Source of the DNA: Bradyrhizobium sp. LMTR 3
Lineage (GTDB): Bacteria > Pseudomonadota > Alphaproteobacteria > Rhizobiales > Xanthobacteraceae
Direction: 5' to 3'
NCBI RefSeq assembly: GCF_001693485.1
Contig: NZ_MAXC01000012.1
Location: 186,001 to 250,000, forward strand
DNA length: 64,000 nt
The position numbers and the translations under genes are program-made. The notes beneath the pieces are model-generated. The model was not told the origin of the DNA. It did not search any database and saw only the letters and a list, made by a program, of their open reading frames with translations. Shown piece after piece: positions 42,478 through 52,959 of this stretch (position 1 is its first letter; every line of letters begins with the position of its first letter).

Positions 42478-43598
42478 ATGTTGAGGCGCGCTTCAACCAT
42501 GCTTGCAGCGGTGACTCTTGGGTTCGTCACTGCTTTGACCGGGCCGGTTCAGGCCCAAACCACTGAAAAGCCGTTAGTGCTGAAGGGTCAATCGACCCAC
42601 CCTGCATCCTCGAACTTCCATCTCATCTTCAAGCTTTGGGCCGAGACCGTCGAAAAGATGACGGCCGGACGCCTCAAGATCGAGACGCTGCCGGCCGGAG
42701 CGATCGTGCCCCCGTTCGAGGTGTTCGACGCGACGTCCAAGAACGTTCTCGATGTCGGCATGGGCCGTTCGGCTACATCCTCGGCCGCAACACCGCGACG
42801 ATTCCGATGTCGCATGGTCCGCTGTACGGCATGGACGGCTCGGACTACTGGGCCTGGTACTATGACGGCGGCGGCATGAAGCTGCTCGACGAATTTTATC
42901 GCGACGTTCTCAAGCTCAACGTCGTCGGCTTCCCGATCCCGACCGATTATCCGCAGGGAATGGGCTGGTTCAAGAAGGAGATCAACAGCCTCAGCGATCT
43001 CAAGGGCCTGAAGTACCGGATCTACGGCATCGGCGCGGAAACCTACGGCAGGCTCGGCGTGTCGGTCGTCACCATTCCCGGCGGCGAAATCGTGCCAGCC
43101 ATGGAGCGCGGCGTGATCGAGGGCGCCGAATGGATCAACTGCGAGGAAGACAAGAAGCTCGGCCTGCATCAGGTGGCCAAGCACTACTACACGCCGGGCA
43201 TGCACGAGCCCGTCACCGGCGGCCAGTTGATGATCAACGGTGACGTCTGGAAGAAGCTCACGCCTGACCTGCAGGAGATCATCAAGGTGGCGAGCGTCTA
43301 TGCCACGACGCAACGTAACTTCGCCTTCAATCGCGAGACGGCGCATGCTTGCCAGGACCTGATCAAGGCGGGCGTTCAGATGCATCGCACGCCCGACGAG
43401 ATCCTGAAGAACTTCCTCGACGAGTGGGAGAAGATCCAGACCGAGCACGCGTCGAAGAACCCCTTCTACAAGAAGGTGATCGACAGCCAGAAGGCCTACG
43501 CCGAGCAGATCGTGCCGTTCAAGCTCTCCTGGTTCCCGCCGTACAATTTCGCCGGCGAGTACTACTGGAAGAACAAGATCTACCTGACCAAGAAGTGA
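42478..43598 (+). pseudogene. dctP: TRAP transporter binding protein with one-base frameshift
   Basis: This is the periplasmic solute-binding subunit of a TRAP transporter. It starts at a well-placed ATG (GGGAGG upstream) with a signal peptide ending V-Q-A-Q. The frame reads ...V-L-D-V-G-M-G to 42765, then changes: one base appears to be missing in a GGGCCCG run (here GGGCCG, 42762-42767). The following frame resumes F-G-Y-I-L-G-R-N-T-A-T-I-P and continues normally through W-K-K-L-T-P-D-L-Q-E-I-I to the stop at 43598. As written the product is truncated to about 130 residues. The adjacent membrane genes are intact. Either a sequencing error or a recent loss of function. Confidence 0.85.
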
Positions 43599-43621
43599 TC
43601 TCTCTTGCCGCATGAAGCGGA

Positions 43622-43655
43622 GGTGCTGGTGTCCGTACCGCCGGACGCCAGCACC
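43622..43655 (+). terminator. Strong intercistronic hairpin between dctP and dctQ
   Basis: GGTGCTGGTGTCCG (43622-43635) pairs with CGGACGCCAGCACC (43642-43655) over 14 bases with one G-U pair, leaving a 6-base loop. There is no U-tract, so it is more likely a processing or stability element than a terminator. Such hairpins let binding-protein message exceed permease message in solute-uptake operons. Confidence 0.6.
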
Positions 43656-43673
43656 GTATGAAGAGGAGTGATC

Positions 43674-44267
43674 ATGTCGGCGGACACCAGCAGTGCTTCG
43701 GTCTCGGGCAATCCGGGCGGCGAGTTCCCGCGCGCCTTTTATGCGATCATACGGGCGATCGACCGCTTCACCGACGTGACCGGCAGGCTCATTGCTCTAA
43801 CGATGCTGTTTCTGATGGTGACGATCTCGTACGAGGTCGTCATGCGCTACGGATTCAACGCGCCGACCGTTTGGGTTTATGAGTCGAGCTTCATGGCCAA
43901 TGGTTCGGCCTTCATGCTCGGAGCCGCATATGCGCTGTTGAAAGGCGCACACGTTCGCACCGACATCTATTGGGAGAATTACTCCGAGCGAAAGAAGGGT
44001 GTCGTCGACCTGATCTCCTACTCGTTATTTTTTTATCCGGCCATGATCACATTCATGCTGATCAGCATTGACGACGCCTTGCACTCCTATGACACCGGCG
44101 AGCGCTCGCAGGAAAGCGTTTGGCGCGCGATCATGTGGCCGTTCCGGGCCACGATCCCCCTGGCAGCCCTTCTTCTCATGATCCAGGGCGTGTCCGAGGT
44201 ACTGAAGTGCTGGTACCAGGTCCAGTTCGGGCGCGAGTTCGTGCACAGAGAAAAGATCGAGATATGA
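43674..44267 (+). CDS. dctQ: TRAP transporter small permease (DctQ)
   Basis: A 197-residue inner-membrane protein with four hydrophobic segments: I-A-L-T-M-L-F-L-M-V-T-I-S, W-V-Y-E-S-S-F-M-A-N-G-S-A-F-M-L-G-A-A-Y, S-L-F-F-Y-P-A-M-I-T-F-M-L and I-P-L-A-A-L-L-L-M-I-Q-G. This matches the DctQ subunit, which with DctM carries solute using a sodium gradient. GAGGAG lies six bases before the ATG at 43674; a GTG two codons earlier is possible. Its stop overlaps the dctM start (ATGA). Confidence 0.9.
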   Translation: MSADTSSASVSGNPGGEFPRAFYAIIRAIDRFTDVTGRLIALTMLFLMVTISYEVVMRYGFNAPTVWVYESSFMANGSAFMLGAAYALLKGAHVRTDIYWENYSERKKGVVDLISYSLFFYPAMITFMLISIDDALHSYDTGERSQESVWRAIMWPFRATIPLAALLLMIQGVSEVLKCWYQVQFGREFVHREKIEI

Positions 44268-45682
44268 CGGGACTCGAACTTCTCGGACTTCTCATGCTCC
44301 TTGTGATGCTGGGAGCGATCTTCATCGGCCTGCCGATCAGCTTCACGCTGCTGTTCCTGGCGCTGATGTTCGGCTACGTCGGCATGGGCGAGCGGGTCTT
44401 CAACCTCGCCTACCTGCAGACCATCGGCCTCATGAAGCAGGACGAACTCGTCGCGGTTCCTATGTTCATTCTGATGGGGTTCATCTGCGATCAGGCCGGA
44501 CTGATGGAGCGACTGTTCAAAGCGTTCCGCGACCTGTTTGCACCGATCAATGGCGCGCTCTACGTGGTCGTCATCCTCACAGCGACGCTGTTCGGCATCG
44601 CCGCCGGAACCGTCGGCGCGACGGTTACGCTCCTCGGCATCATGGCCGGGCCGATGATGATCCGGGCGGGTTATGACGTGCGGATGTCGGCCGGCGCAAT
44701 TGCGGCCGGCGGCACGCTTGGCATCCTGATCCCGCCGTCGGTGATGCTGGTCGTCATGGCGCCCGTGCTGGATATCTCGATTATCGATCTCTATGCAGCC
44801 GCCTTTGGCCCGGGCTTCCTGCTGTCCGCCATGTTCATTGCATACACGTTGATACGCTCTCACTTCAATCCGAAGCTCGGCCCGCCCGTGCCGATCGAGG
44901 ACCGGCCCGATTCGATGCGGATCGTGCTGTGGGAGTGTGTGGTCGGTCTTGTGCCGGTTACAGTACTGACGATCCTGACCCTCGGCGCCATCCTCGCCGG
45001 AATCACAACGGCGGCAGAGGCCGCGGCGTTTGGCGCACTGGGGTCAATCGTCCTCGTCATTGCCTACGGCCGGTTCTCGTGGCGCGGGTTGCTGGATGCC
45101 TGCTACGGCACGCTTGCAACGACCAGCATGGTGCTCCTCCTCGCGGTAGCCTCCAACGTGTTCGGTTCGGTCTTCTCATGGCTCGGCACGGCAACCTGGA
45201 TGACGAATGCCTTGCTGGCCTCGCCGTTGCCGGCCTGGGGCACCATGTCTCTGCTCCTGGGCCTGATCTTCCTGCTCGGCTGGCCATTCGAGTGGCCGGC
45301 CATCGTGTTCATCTTCCTGCCGATGCTGGCGCCGGTGGCCAAGGGCCTGGGCTACGACATGGTCTGGTTCGGTTGCCTCGTCGCGGTCGTGCTGCAGACC
45401 GCCTTCCTGTCTCCGCCGGTCGCGATGTCAGCCTATTATCTTAAGCAGGTCGTCAAGGAGTGGAACCTGAGATTGATCTACCGCGGCATGGCCGACTTCA
45501 TGGTCATCCAGTGCGTCTGCGTGGTCCTGGTGCTGGCTTTCCCTGCGATCGCGATGTGGTTCCCGCAGTGGTTGCAGGCGCGCAGGCTGGCCGCACGAAC
45601 CGCACAGATCGAGTACGTCGCACCGCCGCAGAATGCGGCTGCAGCGCTCGATGGCCCACGCATTGCGATCCGGAATTTCTGA
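44264..45682 (+). CDS. dctM: TRAP transporter large permease (DctM)
   Basis: A 472-residue inner-membrane protein with about twelve hydrophobic segments, the DctM-type core of TRAP transporters. Typical features are L-G-A-I-F-I-G-L-P-I-S-F near the start, the repeated G-x-x-x-G helices such as G-I-A-A-G-T-V-G-A-T-V, I-L-I-P-P-S-V in the middle, and L-S-P-P-V-A-M-S-A-Y-Y near the end. The C-terminal 35 residues are a hydrophilic tail. It overlaps dctQ by four bases, so coupling is likely. The transported acid is not known, and the binding protein of this operon is frameshifted. Confidence 0.92.
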   Translation: MTGLELLGLLMLLVMLGAIFIGLPISFTLLFLALMFGYVGMGERVFNLAYLQTIGLMKQDELVAVPMFILMGFICDQAGLMERLFKAFRDLFAPINGALYVVVILTATLFGIAAGTVGATVTLLGIMAGPMMIRAGYDVRMSAGAIAAGGTLGILIPPSVMLVVMAPVLDISIIDLYAAAFGPGFLLSAMFIAYTLIRSHFNPKLGPPVPIEDRPDSMRIVLWECVVGLVPVTVLTILTLGAILAGITTAAEAAAFGALGSIVLVIAYGRFSWRGLLDACYGTLATTSMVLLLAVASNVFGSVFSWLGTATWMTNALLASPLPAWGTMSLLLGLIFLLGWPFEWPAIVFIFLPMLAPVAKGLGYDMVWFGCLVAVVLQTAFLSPPVAMSAYYLKQVVKEWNLRLIYRGMADFMVIQCVCVVLVLAFPAIAMWFPQWLQARRLAARTAQIEYVAPPQNAAAALDGPRIAIRNF

Positions 45683-45690
45683 CCGCGATT

Positions 45691-46143
45691 TTAGATGTCC
45701 CCGTAGGCCGGCTCGTTCGGCCGCGGACCCTTGCCGTAGCCCGCGATCATGAACAGGGCACCGATGATCGACAGGTTCTTGAGGGCGTCGATCAGCGTCT
45801 TGGCATTTTCGGGCGCCGGCTGATTCCAGAAATCGTGGAAGTAGAAGGTCGTGGCGAGCACGAAGAAGATCAAGAGGATCGCGAAGAAGCGCGCGGCGAA
45901 ATTGACCGCGATCATCAGGCCGGCGAGGATCTCAAAACCGCCGACGCCGACCGCCAGCAATTGCGGCATCGGCATGCCCGCCATGGTTTCGAGCTGCGAG
46001 GCATAGGGCACGAGCAGCGCCGGAATCGTCACCTTGGATGCGATGAAGTCTGCCGTCTGCTGTATCGCGAAAAGCTTGGTCGCTCCCGTGTACATGAAGA
46101 GCACGGCGAACAGGACTCGCCCGAAGGTAACTAACGCTGGCAT
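45691..46143 (-). CDS. DoxX family membrane protein
   Basis: A 150-residue membrane protein with four hydrophobic segments and the DoxX pattern: F-G-R-V-L-F-A-V-L-F-M-Y-T-G-A-T-K-L near the start, E-T-M-A-G-M-P-M-P, and L-L-I-F-F-V-L-A-T-T-F-Y-F-H-D-F-W. DoxX proteins are linked to thiosulfate oxidation or redox stress, but most remain uncharacterised. The ATG at 46143 begins the first segment. Only eight bases separate it from the convergent dctM gene. Confidence 0.85.
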   Translation of the reverse strand: MPALVTFGRVLFAVLFMYTGATKLFAIQQTADFIASKVTIPALLVPYASQLETMAGMPMPQLLAVGVGGFEILAGLMIAVNFAARFFAILLIFFVLATTFYFHDFWNQPAPENAKTLIDALKNLSIIGALFMIAGYGKGPRPNEPAYGDI

Positions 46144-46430
46144 GGGATCGGCCTCACTGAATGGCATGCAAAGATAGCAGGCGGCGCGAAACGATTATGG
46201 GCATTTCGTCTCCGCTTTTCAAACGCTCAAATCGAAACCATCCGCGCAGCAGGCTGCGCGCGCCCCAACCAGACCTTCCGATAGAAGCAGAACCAAGGCG
46301 CTTTCTTGATCATAGCTTTTCAAGCGAAGCATGCCCCCGGCCTGATCCGGGGGCCGGTAGCGACCCGTGTGAAGAAAGCGCGTCAGAACAAAAGGCTGGA
46401 TCCCGGTTTTGAATCAGTCTGAAGGCGGAT
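46144..46430. other. Intergenic region with degenerate repeat
   Basis: No gene that I can support. GCGCTTTCTTGATC-type sequence near 46300 and GAAGAAAGCGCG near 46373 form broken inverted arms, with CCCCCGG/CCGGGGG (46332-46353) as an inner hairpin. This is a decayed member of the intergenic element also seen near 61209. Confidence 0.45.
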
Positions 46431-48740
46431 CTATCCGAACAGAGTTGGCTGCTGGCGGCCAGCGCGCTCTTGGGCTTCGACGGCGGCGACCGCCGTCATG
46501 TTGAGGACGCCGCGCGCCGTCACCCCCGGGGTGAGGATGTGCGCCGGGCGCGCCGGGCCGATCAGGATCGGACCAACGGGAAGCGCATCCGCCAGCGTCT
46601 TGATCATCTGGTAGGCGACGTTGGCGGTGTCGAGGTTCGGCATGATCAGGATGTTGGCATCGCCTTCCAGGTTGGAATGCGGCAGCACGAGTTTTCGCGC
46701 GGCGGCCGAGAGCGCGGTATCGCCCTGCATCTCGCCGTCGGCCTCGAGCTCCGGATGCTTTTCCTTCAACAGCGTGGTGGCACGGCGCATCTTGCGCGAG
46801 GATTCCGTATCATAACTGCCGAAGTCGGAATGTGACACGAAGGCGACGCGTGGCTTCATGTTGAACCGCTGGACATGGGTTGCCGCCAGCGACGCTACCT
46901 CCGCCAACTCCTCGGCGCTCGGATTCGGACGCACCTGGGTATCGGCAATGAAATAGGAACCCTTGCTGGTGATCATCATCGCCAGCGCGGAAAAATCGCT
47001 GACGCCGGGCAAGAAGCCGATGATCTCGCGAACATGGCGCAGATGGCTCATATAGCGGCCTTCGACGCCGCAGATCATGGCGTCAGCCTCGCCGCGCACC
47101 ACCGCCAGCGCGGCAATCACGGTGTTGTTGGTGCGAACCACGGTGCGCGCAGCCTCGGGTGTGACGCCGCGCCTTCCAGCCACGTCGATATAGGTCTGCA
47201 CGTAGGAGCGGTAGCGCGGATCGTCTTCCGGGTTGACGAGGTCAAAATCCTGCCCGGCCTTGATCGAGAGGCCGAACCGCTTGATCCTGGCTTCGACCAC
47301 GGAAGGCCGCCCGACCAGAATCGGCCGCGCCAGCTTCTCTTCCAGCACGACCTGCGTCGCGCGCAGCACACGCTGGTCCTCGCCCTCGGCATATATCACG
47401 CGGACCGGCTGGGTCTTGGCCTTGGCGAACACCGGCTTCATGACGAGGCCGGAGCGGAAGGCGAAGCGTTCCAGCAGCGCGGTATATTCCTCGAAATTCG
47501 TGATCGGGCGCGTCGCCACGCCGGATTCCATGGCGGCTCGCGCCACTGCCGGCGCGATGCGCAGGATCAGCCTCGGATCGAACGGGCTCGGGATCAACGA
47601 GCCCGGGCCGAAGCCCTGCGTCTCACCACTGTCAAAACCCTGCGCCACCGCATCCGACGGCGGATCGCGCGCGAGCTGCGCGATGGCGTCGACGGCGGCA
47701 TGTTTCATTTCCTCGTTGATCCCAGTGGCGCCGACGTCGAGCGCCCCGCGGAAGATGAACGGAAAGCACAGGACGTTGTTGACCTGGTTCGGAAAGTCGG
47801 AACGCCCGGTGCAGATCATCGCGTCGGGGCGCGCCTTCCGGGCTTCGTCCGGCATGATCTCCGGGGTCGGATTGGCCAGCGCCATGACCAGCGGCTGGTC
47901 CGCCATCGACTTTACCATGTCTGATGTCAGCACGTTGGGCGCGGATAAACCTAAGAAAATATCCGCGCCGCCGATCACGTCCGCCAGCACGCGTGCACTC
48001 GTTTTTTGCGCATAGACCGCCTTCCAGCGGTCCATCAGCGTGTTGCGCCCCTCATGCACGACGCCGTCGATGTCGCAGACCCAGATGTTCTTGCGCTGTG
48101 CGCCCATCGACACCAACAGATTGAGGCACGCGATCGCCGCAGCACCGGCGCCGGAGCAGACGATCTTCACATCGGGCAATTTCTTGCCGTTCAGCAACAA
48201 CCCGTTGACGATGGCGGCTCCCACAATGATGGCCGTGCCATGCTGGTCGTCGTGAAATACCGGGATCTTCATGCGTTCCTTGAGCTGCGCCTCGATCTCA
48301 AAACATTCCGGTCCCTTGATGTCCTCGAGATTGATGCCGCCGAAAGTCGGCTCCAGCGCCGCCACCGTCTCGACCACGCGCTCGATGGTGTCGGCGGCGA
48401 TCTCGATGTCGAACACGTCGATCCCGGCGAATTTCTTGAACAGGACCGCCTTGCCTTCCATCACGGGCTTGGAAGCCAGGGGACCGATATTGCCGAGCCC
48501 CAACACCGCGGTACCGTTGGAGACCACGGCGACCAGATTGGCACGGGAGGTCAGCGACGCCGCTTCAGCCGGATTGTTGGCGATCTCGGTGCAGGCCGCC
48601 GCCACTCCCGGCGAATAGGCCAGCGCGAGGTCGCGCTGGTTGGCGAGCGGCTTGGTCGCCTGGATCTCGAGCTTACCGGGCCGCGGCAGCCGATGATACG
48701 CCAGCGCCGCAGAACGCAGATCTTCAGAATAGGACGACAT
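46431..48740 (-). CDS. maeB: NADP-dependent malic enzyme (MaeB type)
   Basis: A 769-residue two-part enzyme that decarboxylates malate to pyruvate. Residues 1-430 are the malic enzyme domain ([36 protein letters not shown], and [12 protein letters not shown] for the cofactor). The rest is a phosphotransacetylase-like domain (about 440-769, with A-R-P-I-L-V-G-R-P) that in known MaeB proteins is regulatory rather than catalytic. The ATG at 48740 starts the normal family N terminus. In rhizobia this enzyme feeds pyruvate from C4-dicarboxylates. Confidence 0.95.
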   Translation of the reverse strand: MSSYSEDLRSAALAYHRLPRPGKLEIQATKPLANQRDLALAYSPGVAAACTEIANNPAEAASLTSRANLVAVVSNGTAVLGLGNIGPLASKPVMEGKAVLFKKFAGIDVFDIEIAADTIERVVETVAALEPTFGGINLEDIKGPECFEIEAQLKERMKIPVFHDDQHGTAIIVGAAIVNGLLLNGKKLPDVKIVCSGAGAAAIACLNLLVSMGAQRKNIWVCDIDGVVHEGRNTLMDRWKAVYAQKTSARVLADVIGGADIFLGLSAPNVLTSDMVKSMADQPLVMALANPTPEIMPDEARKARPDAMICTGRSDFPNQVNNVLCFPFIFRGALDVGATGINEEMKHAAVDAIAQLARDPPSDAVAQGFDSGETQGFGPGSLIPSPFDPRLILRIAPAVARAAMESGVATRPITNFEEYTALLERFAFRSGLVMKPVFAKAKTQPVRVIYAEGEDQRVLRATQVVLEEKLARPILVGRPSVVEARIKRFGLSIKAGQDFDLVNPEDDPRYRSYVQTYIDVAGRRGVTPEAARTVVRTNNTVIAALAVVRGEADAMICGVEGRYMSHLRHVREIIGFLPGVSDFSALAMMITSKGSYFIADTQVRPNPSAEELAEVASLAATHVQRFNMKPRVAFVSHSDFGSYDTESSRKMRRATTLLKEKHPELEADGEMQGDTALSAAARKLVLPHSNLEGDANILIMPNLDTANVAYQMIKTLADALPVGPILIGPARPAHILTPGVTARGVLNMTAVAAVEAQERAGRQQPTLFG

Positions 48741-48995
48741 GTAGGCTCCCGCGTTTCCGGTCCCGAACTCTTGTCTTATTGATACTTCCAGATCAGGGTC
48801 AGTTTTCCGGCAAAATGAGGGGGATGTGAAGCACGGGCGACCACTTGGATGCAACATCCGAGAACGCCGCCGTCAACAGGGGCTCATCGACGAAGCGCGG
48901 CAAATCCGGTAGCATATTCGTCTCCCTACCCCATCCCCCTGGCCGACAATGTGGCAAATTTGCCTCCTGCAACGTCGGCGTCCGGAGCACAACTA

Positions 48996-50978
48996 ATGGT
49001 AAAGATATTGCTGGGTCTGGTCGCCGCGGTCGTGATCGCGGTGGGCGGCTTCTTCGGCTTCGAGTACTACACCCAGCATCGAATCACGCGCGAGGTCGAG
49101 GCCGCGTTCGAGCAGATCAGAGCCAGCGGCGGCAAGGCCAACCACGGCAAGGTCTCGTTCGACCTGAGGAGCCGCACGCTCAGGATAGACGATATTGCCA
49201 CCGAGTCGGCATCGCAGCCCCCGGTTCGCGTGAAGGTTGCCGGCATCACAGCCTCCGGGCTCGGCCACCCGGATGCGACGCGCTTCTCGGCCGATGCGAT
49301 CGAGGCGATCGACCTCGAAATCAATGCCAGCGTGCCGGCAGGGGCGGATTGGCAAGTCACCTACAAGGTGCCGCGGATCGCGGCGAAGGATTTTTCCGGT
49401 CCGGCAAGCCTGCCGCGGCCACCGGCGTCCTCGTCGACGATAGACCTGTATCGATTGCTTATCGAACAGTTTGGTGCACTCACCGCCTCCTCGATCACGG
49501 CACCCAGTGTTGCCGGCACCATGAACTCCGGAAACCCGGCGCTGGGGAAGGGAGAATTCGCCTATTCCAACCTTGCGCTGCGCGACATGAAGGCTGGCAA
49601 GATCTCCGCTGTCACTCTCGACCGAATGACATTCACCGCGACCTCGCAACCGAAGAGCAAGCCCGAGAAGGTCACCGGCGACCTGGCCAATCTCGCTGCG
49701 CAGGACGTCGATATGGTAGCCGCCGCAGCCATCCTCGACCCACAGCGCGCCAATGACGACCAATACTACCGCGTCTACCGGCAGATTAGCGCCGGCGCCT
49801 ATACGATCACCTCAGGGCAAGGTCCGGCGGTGCGTATCGAGGGACTGACGGCCGACGACATCGGGGCGCGGCCCTCGCGGCTGCAGTTGGCTGCGCTGCT
49901 GGCAACGATACCGTCCGGCACGGCCCAGCCCACGCCGGCGCAGGCGCGCGAAATGATGGAACGGGCCGCCAAAATCTACGAGGGCGTGCGCGTAGGAAAC
50001 GCCGAGATACGCGGCCTTTCGATGGATATGCCGGAGGGCGGCTTCAAGCTCGCGTCGATGCGCTTCAGTCTGGAGAACGGAAAGACGGGCGAATTCGCAG
50101 TCGAGGGTTTTGACGGCCGTTCGCCGCAGGGTCCGATCAAGCTCGCCCGCTTTGCTCTCAAGGGGGTGGATGTCGCCGGCTTGCTGCGCATGACCGCGCA
50201 GTTCTCAAATCCGGCGCAACCGCCGCCGCCCGACCAGGCGCTCGGCATGATCGCCCTGCTCGAGGGCGCCGAACTCAAGGGCCTCGCCGCTCCCTACAAG
50301 AACACCGGCAAGCCGATCAACGTCGACCTCGTCAGCCTGGATTGGGGGCAGTTCGTCGGACCGATTCCGAGCAAGGCACGGCTGATCGCGAAGATGTCCG
50401 GTCCCCTCGACACGACGCATCCCGGCCAGCGAATGCTGATTGCCACGGGCCTCGACAAGTTGGCGCTCGATCTCGATCTCGGCACGGTATGGACCGAAGC
50501 ATCACGCTCATTCGTGCTGGAACCGGCCACGGTCGAGCTTGGCGGCATGCTGAAAGCGTCGGCACGAATTTCGCTCGCCAACGTGCCGCGCGAGGTTTTC
50601 TCGATCAATCCGATTCAGGCAGCCGCCATGGCAACGCAAATCGAGGCCGGCGGAATCGAGCTCACGGTGCGCGATCTCGGTGTCGTTGATCGCGCGATCG
50701 CCCATTATGCAAGGACGCAAAACATCAGCCGCGACGCGGCACGGCAGGCGATCGTCAACGACGTCAGGGACAGCGGCGCCAAGACGGCGGCCAGCAATCC
50801 CGACACGGAGGCGGTGGTGGATTCGCTGGCGCGCTTCATCGAGACGCCGGGAACAACCCTCACGATCAAGCTTACACCGCTCGGCAAGGTTCCGGCCATG
50901 CAGCTCTTCCAGATGCTTCAGACCGATCCGCTGATTGCCTTGTCGCAGTTTCGGCTGGAGGCTGCGACGGCGCTCTGA
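48996..50978 (+). CDS. Large membrane-anchored hypothetical protein
   Basis: A 660-residue protein with one N-terminal anchor (I-L-L-G-L-V-A-A-V-V-I-A-V-G-G-F-F-G-F) and a long periplasmic part rich in short beta strands of the type L-D-L-D-L-G-T-V and V-E-L-G-G-M-L-K-A-S-A-R-I-S. It recalls AsmA-like or similar envelope proteins, but I cannot confirm a family. TCCGGAG precedes the ATG at 48996. The gene ends 12 bases before the convergent aspS gene. Function unknown. Confidence 0.75.
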   Translation: MVKILLGLVAAVVIAVGGFFGFEYYTQHRITREVEAAFEQIRASGGKANHGKVSFDLRSRTLRIDDIATESASQPPVRVKVAGITASGLGHPDATRFSADAIEAIDLEINASVPAGADWQVTYKVPRIAAKDFSGPASLPRPPASSSTIDLYRLLIEQFGALTASSITAPSVAGTMNSGNPALGKGEFAYSNLALRDMKAGKISAVTLDRMTFTATSQPKSKPEKVTGDLANLAAQDVDMVAAAAILDPQRANDDQYYRVYRQISAGAYTITSGQGPAVRIEGLTADDIGARPSRLQLAALLATIPSGTAQPTPAQAREMMERAAKIYEGVRVGNAEIRGLSMDMPEGGFKLASMRFSLENGKTGEFAVEGFDGRSPQGPIKLARFALKGVDVAGLLRMTAQFSNPAQPPPPDQALGMIALLEGAELKGLAAPYKNTGKPINVDLVSLDWGQFVGPIPSKARLIAKMSGPLDTTHPGQRMLIATGLDKLALDLDLGTVWTEASRSFVLEPATVELGGMLKASARISLANVPREVFSINPIQAAAMATQIEAGGIELTVRDLGVVDRAIAHYARTQNISRDAARQAIVNDVRDSGAKTAASNPDTEAVVDSLARFIETPGTTLTIKLTPLGKVPAMQLFQMLQTDPLIALSQFRLEAATAL

Positions 50979-50990
50979 GCCGTCGCGTGC

Positions 50991-52766
50991 CTATCCCTTG
51001 TCCGGCAAATTCAGCCGGATGTGGAGTTCGCGGAGCTGCTTGGTGGTGACCTCCGATGGCGCGCCCATCAGGAGGTCCACGGCCTGCTGGTTCATCGGGA
51101 ACAGCGAGATCTCGCGCAGGTTCGTGGTGCCGCACAGCAGCATCACGATGCGATCGACGCCGGCCGCCATGCCGCCATGCGGCGGCGCGCCGTACTGGAA
51201 TGCGCGATACATGCCGCCGAAACGCTCGACCACGTCCTTCTCGCCATAGCCCGCGATCTCGAACGCCTTCACCATGGCTTCCGGCTTGTGGTTGCGGATG
51301 CCGCCGGAGGCGATCTCGTAGCCGTTGCAGGTGATGTCGTACTGGAACGCCTTGATGGTCAGCGGATCCTGCCCGTTGAGCGCGTCCAGTCCACCTTGCG
51401 GCATCGAGAACGGGTTGTGCGAGAAGTCGACCTTCTTGTCTTCCTCGTTGTACTCGTACATCGGGAAGTCGACGATCCAGGCGAGCTCGAACCGGTCCTT
51501 GTCGATCAGGTTCAATTCCTCGGCCACCTTGGTGCGGGCGAGGCCAGAGAACTTCCAGAATTTTTCCGGATCGCCCGCGACGAAGAACGCGGCGTCGCCC
51601 TCCTTCAGGCCGAGCTGGCCGCGGATCGCCGTCGTCCGCTCCGCACCGATGTTGTTGGCGAGCGGACCTGCGCCCTCGCCGCCCTCGCGCCACATGATGT
51701 AGCCGAGGCCGGGCTGGCCTTCGCCTTGCGCCCACGAGTTCATGCGGTCGCAGAACGCGCGGCTGCCGCCGCCGGTGCCAGGGATCGCCCAGACCTGGTT
51801 CTTCGGGTCTTCCAGCATCCGCGCGAACACCTTGAAGCCGGAGCCGCGGAAGTGCTCGGAGACGTCCTGCATCACAATCGGGTTGCGAAGGTCCGGCTTG
51901 TCGGTGCCGTATTTGCGCAGGGCTTCCGCAAACGGAATCCGCGGCCAGCCTTTGGTGACCGGCTTGCCCTTGGCAAACTCCTCGAACACGCCGGTGACAA
52001 CCGGCTCCATCGCCGCAAACACATCCTCCTGCGTGACGAAGCTCATCTCGACATCGAGCTGATAAAACTCGCCCGGCAGCCGGTCGGCGCGCGGGTCCTC
52101 GTCGCGGAAGCACGGCGCAATCTGGAAGTAGCGGTCGAAGCCGCTCATCATCAGGAGCTGCTTGTACTGCTGCGGCGCCTGCGGCAGCGCATAGAACTTG
52201 CCCGGATGGATGCGCGACGGCACCAAAAAGTCGCGCGCGCCCTCCGGCGAGGACGCCGTCAGGATCGGGGTCTGGAACTCGAAGAAGCCCTGCTCCTTCA
52301 TCCGCCGGCGCATGGAATCGACGATCGCGCCGCGGGTCATGATGTTCTGGTGCAGCTTCTCGCGGCGAAGGTCGAGGAAGCGGTACTTGAGCCTGATGTC
52401 CTCAGGGTATTCCTGCTCGCCGAACACCGGCAGCGGCAGTTCGCCGGCCGGACCCAGCACCTCGATCTCGCTGACGTAAACCTCGACCCTGCCGGTCGGC
52501 AGTTCCGGATTGTCGGTACCTTCGGGACGGCGGCGCACCTTGCCGTCGATCCGGACCACCCATTCCGAGCGGAACTTTTCCACTTCCTTGAACGCCGGCG
52601 AGTCCGGGTCGGCGACGCATTGGGTGATGCCGTAATGGTCGCGCAAATCGATGAACAGCACGCCGCCATGGTCGCGGATGCGATGGCACCAGCCGGAAAG
52701 ACGGGCGATCTGCCCGATGTCGCTCTCACGGAGCGCGCCGCATGTATGTGACCGGTAGCGATGCAT
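50991..52766 (-). CDS. aspS: Aspartyl-tRNA synthetase
   Basis: A 591-residue bacterial-type class IIb synthetase. The OB-fold anticodon domain covers about residues 1-110 ([13 protein letters not shown]). Class II motif 2 is visible in [13 protein letters not shown], then [10 protein letters not shown], and motif 3 in G-V-D-R-I-V-M-L-L. The insertion domain is present near residues 290-420. It charges tRNA-Asp in the cytoplasm; alphaproteobacterial forms often also charge tRNA-Asn. The start at 52766 (M-H-R-Y-R-S-H-T) is the family norm. Confidence 0.97.
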   Translation of the reverse strand: MHRYRSHTCGALRESDIGQIARLSGWCHRIRDHGGVLFIDLRDHYGITQCVADPDSPAFKEVEKFRSEWVVRIDGKVRRRPEGTDNPELPTGRVEVYVSEIEVLGPAGELPLPVFGEQEYPEDIRLKYRFLDLRREKLHQNIMTRGAIVDSMRRRMKEQGFFEFQTPILTASSPEGARDFLVPSRIHPGKFYALPQAPQQYKQLLMMSGFDRYFQIAPCFRDEDPRADRLPGEFYQLDVEMSFVTQEDVFAAMEPVVTGVFEEFAKGKPVTKGWPRIPFAEALRKYGTDKPDLRNPIVMQDVSEHFRGSGFKVFARMLEDPKNQVWAIPGTGGGSRAFCDRMNSWAQGEGQPGLGYIMWREGGEGAGPLANNIGAERTTAIRGQLGLKEGDAAFFVAGDPEKFWKFSGLARTKVAEELNLIDKDRFELAWIVDFPMYEYNEEDKKVDFSHNPFSMPQGGLDALNGQDPLTIKAFQYDITCNGYEIASGGIRNHKPEAMVKAFEIAGYGEKDVVERFGGMYRAFQYGAPPHGGMAAGVDRIVMLLCGTTNLREISLFPMNQQAVDLLMGAPSEVTTKQLRELHIRLNLPDKG

Positions 52767-52959
52767 GGAAGTCCCAAAAAACAGATGTCGGAGGTCAGAA
52801 TCGGAGGCCAAAGCCAGTCCGAAGTTGCGGAGGGGGTTTACCCGACGCAGCCGGGGGCGGCAACCAATGGCGGGGCTGTTTTCGGCTCAAAAACGGCCAT
52901 TTCGGCAGGTCGGCGTCCGGGCCGTTTGCCTATTCCGGGGCTGCGCCTATCTTTAGGTC

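Noticed and set aside
51021..52751. 576-residue plus-strand frame across aspS
   Set aside because: Shadow of the aspartyl-tRNA synthetase gene on the other strand.
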